Source: Russula earlei
Lineage: Eukaryota; Basidiomycota; Agaricomycetes; Russulales; Russulaceae
Length of the DNA: 64,000 nucleotides
Reading direction: 5' to 3'
Assembly: GCA_025769875.1 (NCBI GenBank)
Contig: JAGFNK010000016.1
Location: 1 to 64,000, forward strand
The translations under genes were made by a program, and so were the position numbers. Below the pieces are notes generated by a model. The model saw only the letters and a program-made list of their open reading frames with translations. It did no database searches and had not been told where the DNA came from. This document shows, piece by piece, positions 63,698-64,000 of this stretch; the stretch's first letter is position 1, and each line of letters opens with the position of its first letter.

Positions 63698-64000
63698 TGT
63701 CATGAACCATTTCCTGGAGAGGGCCCTTGGAGGACCCTTCCTTATTAGAGGAAACCCAGCCACTATGATGCCACCCTGTTCACATGAGCAAAAGGGGTGA
63801 GTAGAGGTGTCCACAATATCACACACACATTGTCACACACAATTGATTCTAGGCACAATTGACATACAACAAGCCCTACTTAGTGGCAACCCTTCTAGCA
63901 ATATAAGACAGTATTATAGGCTTCTTAAAGACCCTTTAGGACAACCCAAAGTGCTCTACAAAAGACACTAATGAAGATACTATAGGCCCTATAACACATT
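63698..64000 (+). mobile_element. LTR-A, cut by the window end
   Basis: It starts TGTCATGAACCATTTCC and follows the first 300 bp of the family (compare 3973 and 20203). Most CG sites of other copies read TG or CA here. The right end lies outside the window. Confidence 0.9.

Noticed and set aside
1..64000. Starship or other large cargo element
   Set aside because: No tyrosine-recombinase captain, no host cargo genes, and all large blocks resolve into LTR, hAT, Tc1 or TA elements.
1..64000. CRISPR array, operons, ribosome binding sites
   Set aside because: Introns, TATA-driven LTRs and polyadenylation signals show a eukaryotic genome; no regular short spacers occur.

Overview
This 64 kb window looks like a repeat-buried stretch of a fungal nuclear genome, most probably a basidiomycete of the Agaricomycetes. 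The reasons are spliceosomal introns of about 48-60 bp with GT..AG borders in three genes, Tf1/sushi-type chromoviruses that appear to self-prime, an N-terminal Goodbye domain of the kind found on fungal STAND (NLR-like) receptors, and a hAT transposase. No genus can be named from sequence alone. Almost every base belongs to a transposable element. I see no intact host gene, no rRNA, no CRISPR array, and only one tRNA-like cloverleaf.

Layout. 0-4.9 kb: a truncated long-TIR TA element, a CpG-free stretch with a SAM-like ORF, and LTR pieces. 5-9.9 kb: remnant of a minus-strand chromovirus (5' LTR plus gag pieces) split by solo LTRs of families G1, D and B and by a 1,180 bp Tc1 element. 10-11 kb: solo LTR-C and a tRNA-like cloverleaf. 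11,071-18,479: the best preserved element, chromovirus G1, with both LTRs, a TSD, gag, pol with chromodomain, and a third ORF carrying zinc knuckles. 18,997-29,588: a hAT transposon with an intron-containing transposase, interrupted by two LTR-A insertions; the second holds a solo LTR-D and a whole Copia element (Copia-E). 29,587-30,109: a near-perfect 523 bp palindrome. 30,276-43,743: a 13.5 kb chromovirus (Gypsy-D, minus strand) with unusual leader ORFs before gag, itself carrying a chimeric TA element and a solo LTR-C. 44.5-47.4 kb: TA element Y with a GC-rich, codon-periodic interior. 47,496-53,784: Copia-1, split by LTR-A and LTR-H and truncated by TA element X (53,785-57,385). 57.5-60.8 kb: old low-complexity sequence with solo LTRs. 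60.8-61.6 kb: a Goodbye-domain gene relic split by a solo LTR-F. 61.6-64 kb: mostly unassigned, ending in an LTR-A.

How it fits together. Fifteen insertions have matching target-site duplications that I read directly, so the order of events can be rebuilt as nested layers, up to three deep. Decay is dominated by C-to-T change at CpG. The two G1 LTRs differ at about 20 sites, all transitions, about 18 at CpG. Nearly all in-frame stops in every element are TGA where the family expects Arg (CGA). The oldest layers contain almost no CG while later insertions inside them are CG-rich. This suggests heavy cytosine methylation followed by deamination (inference). Element names (G1, D, A, B, C, E, F, H, J, X, Y) are mine. 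Strand for solo LTRs is the inferred transcript direction from the TATA box. All comparisons were made by eye, without alignment software or database search.
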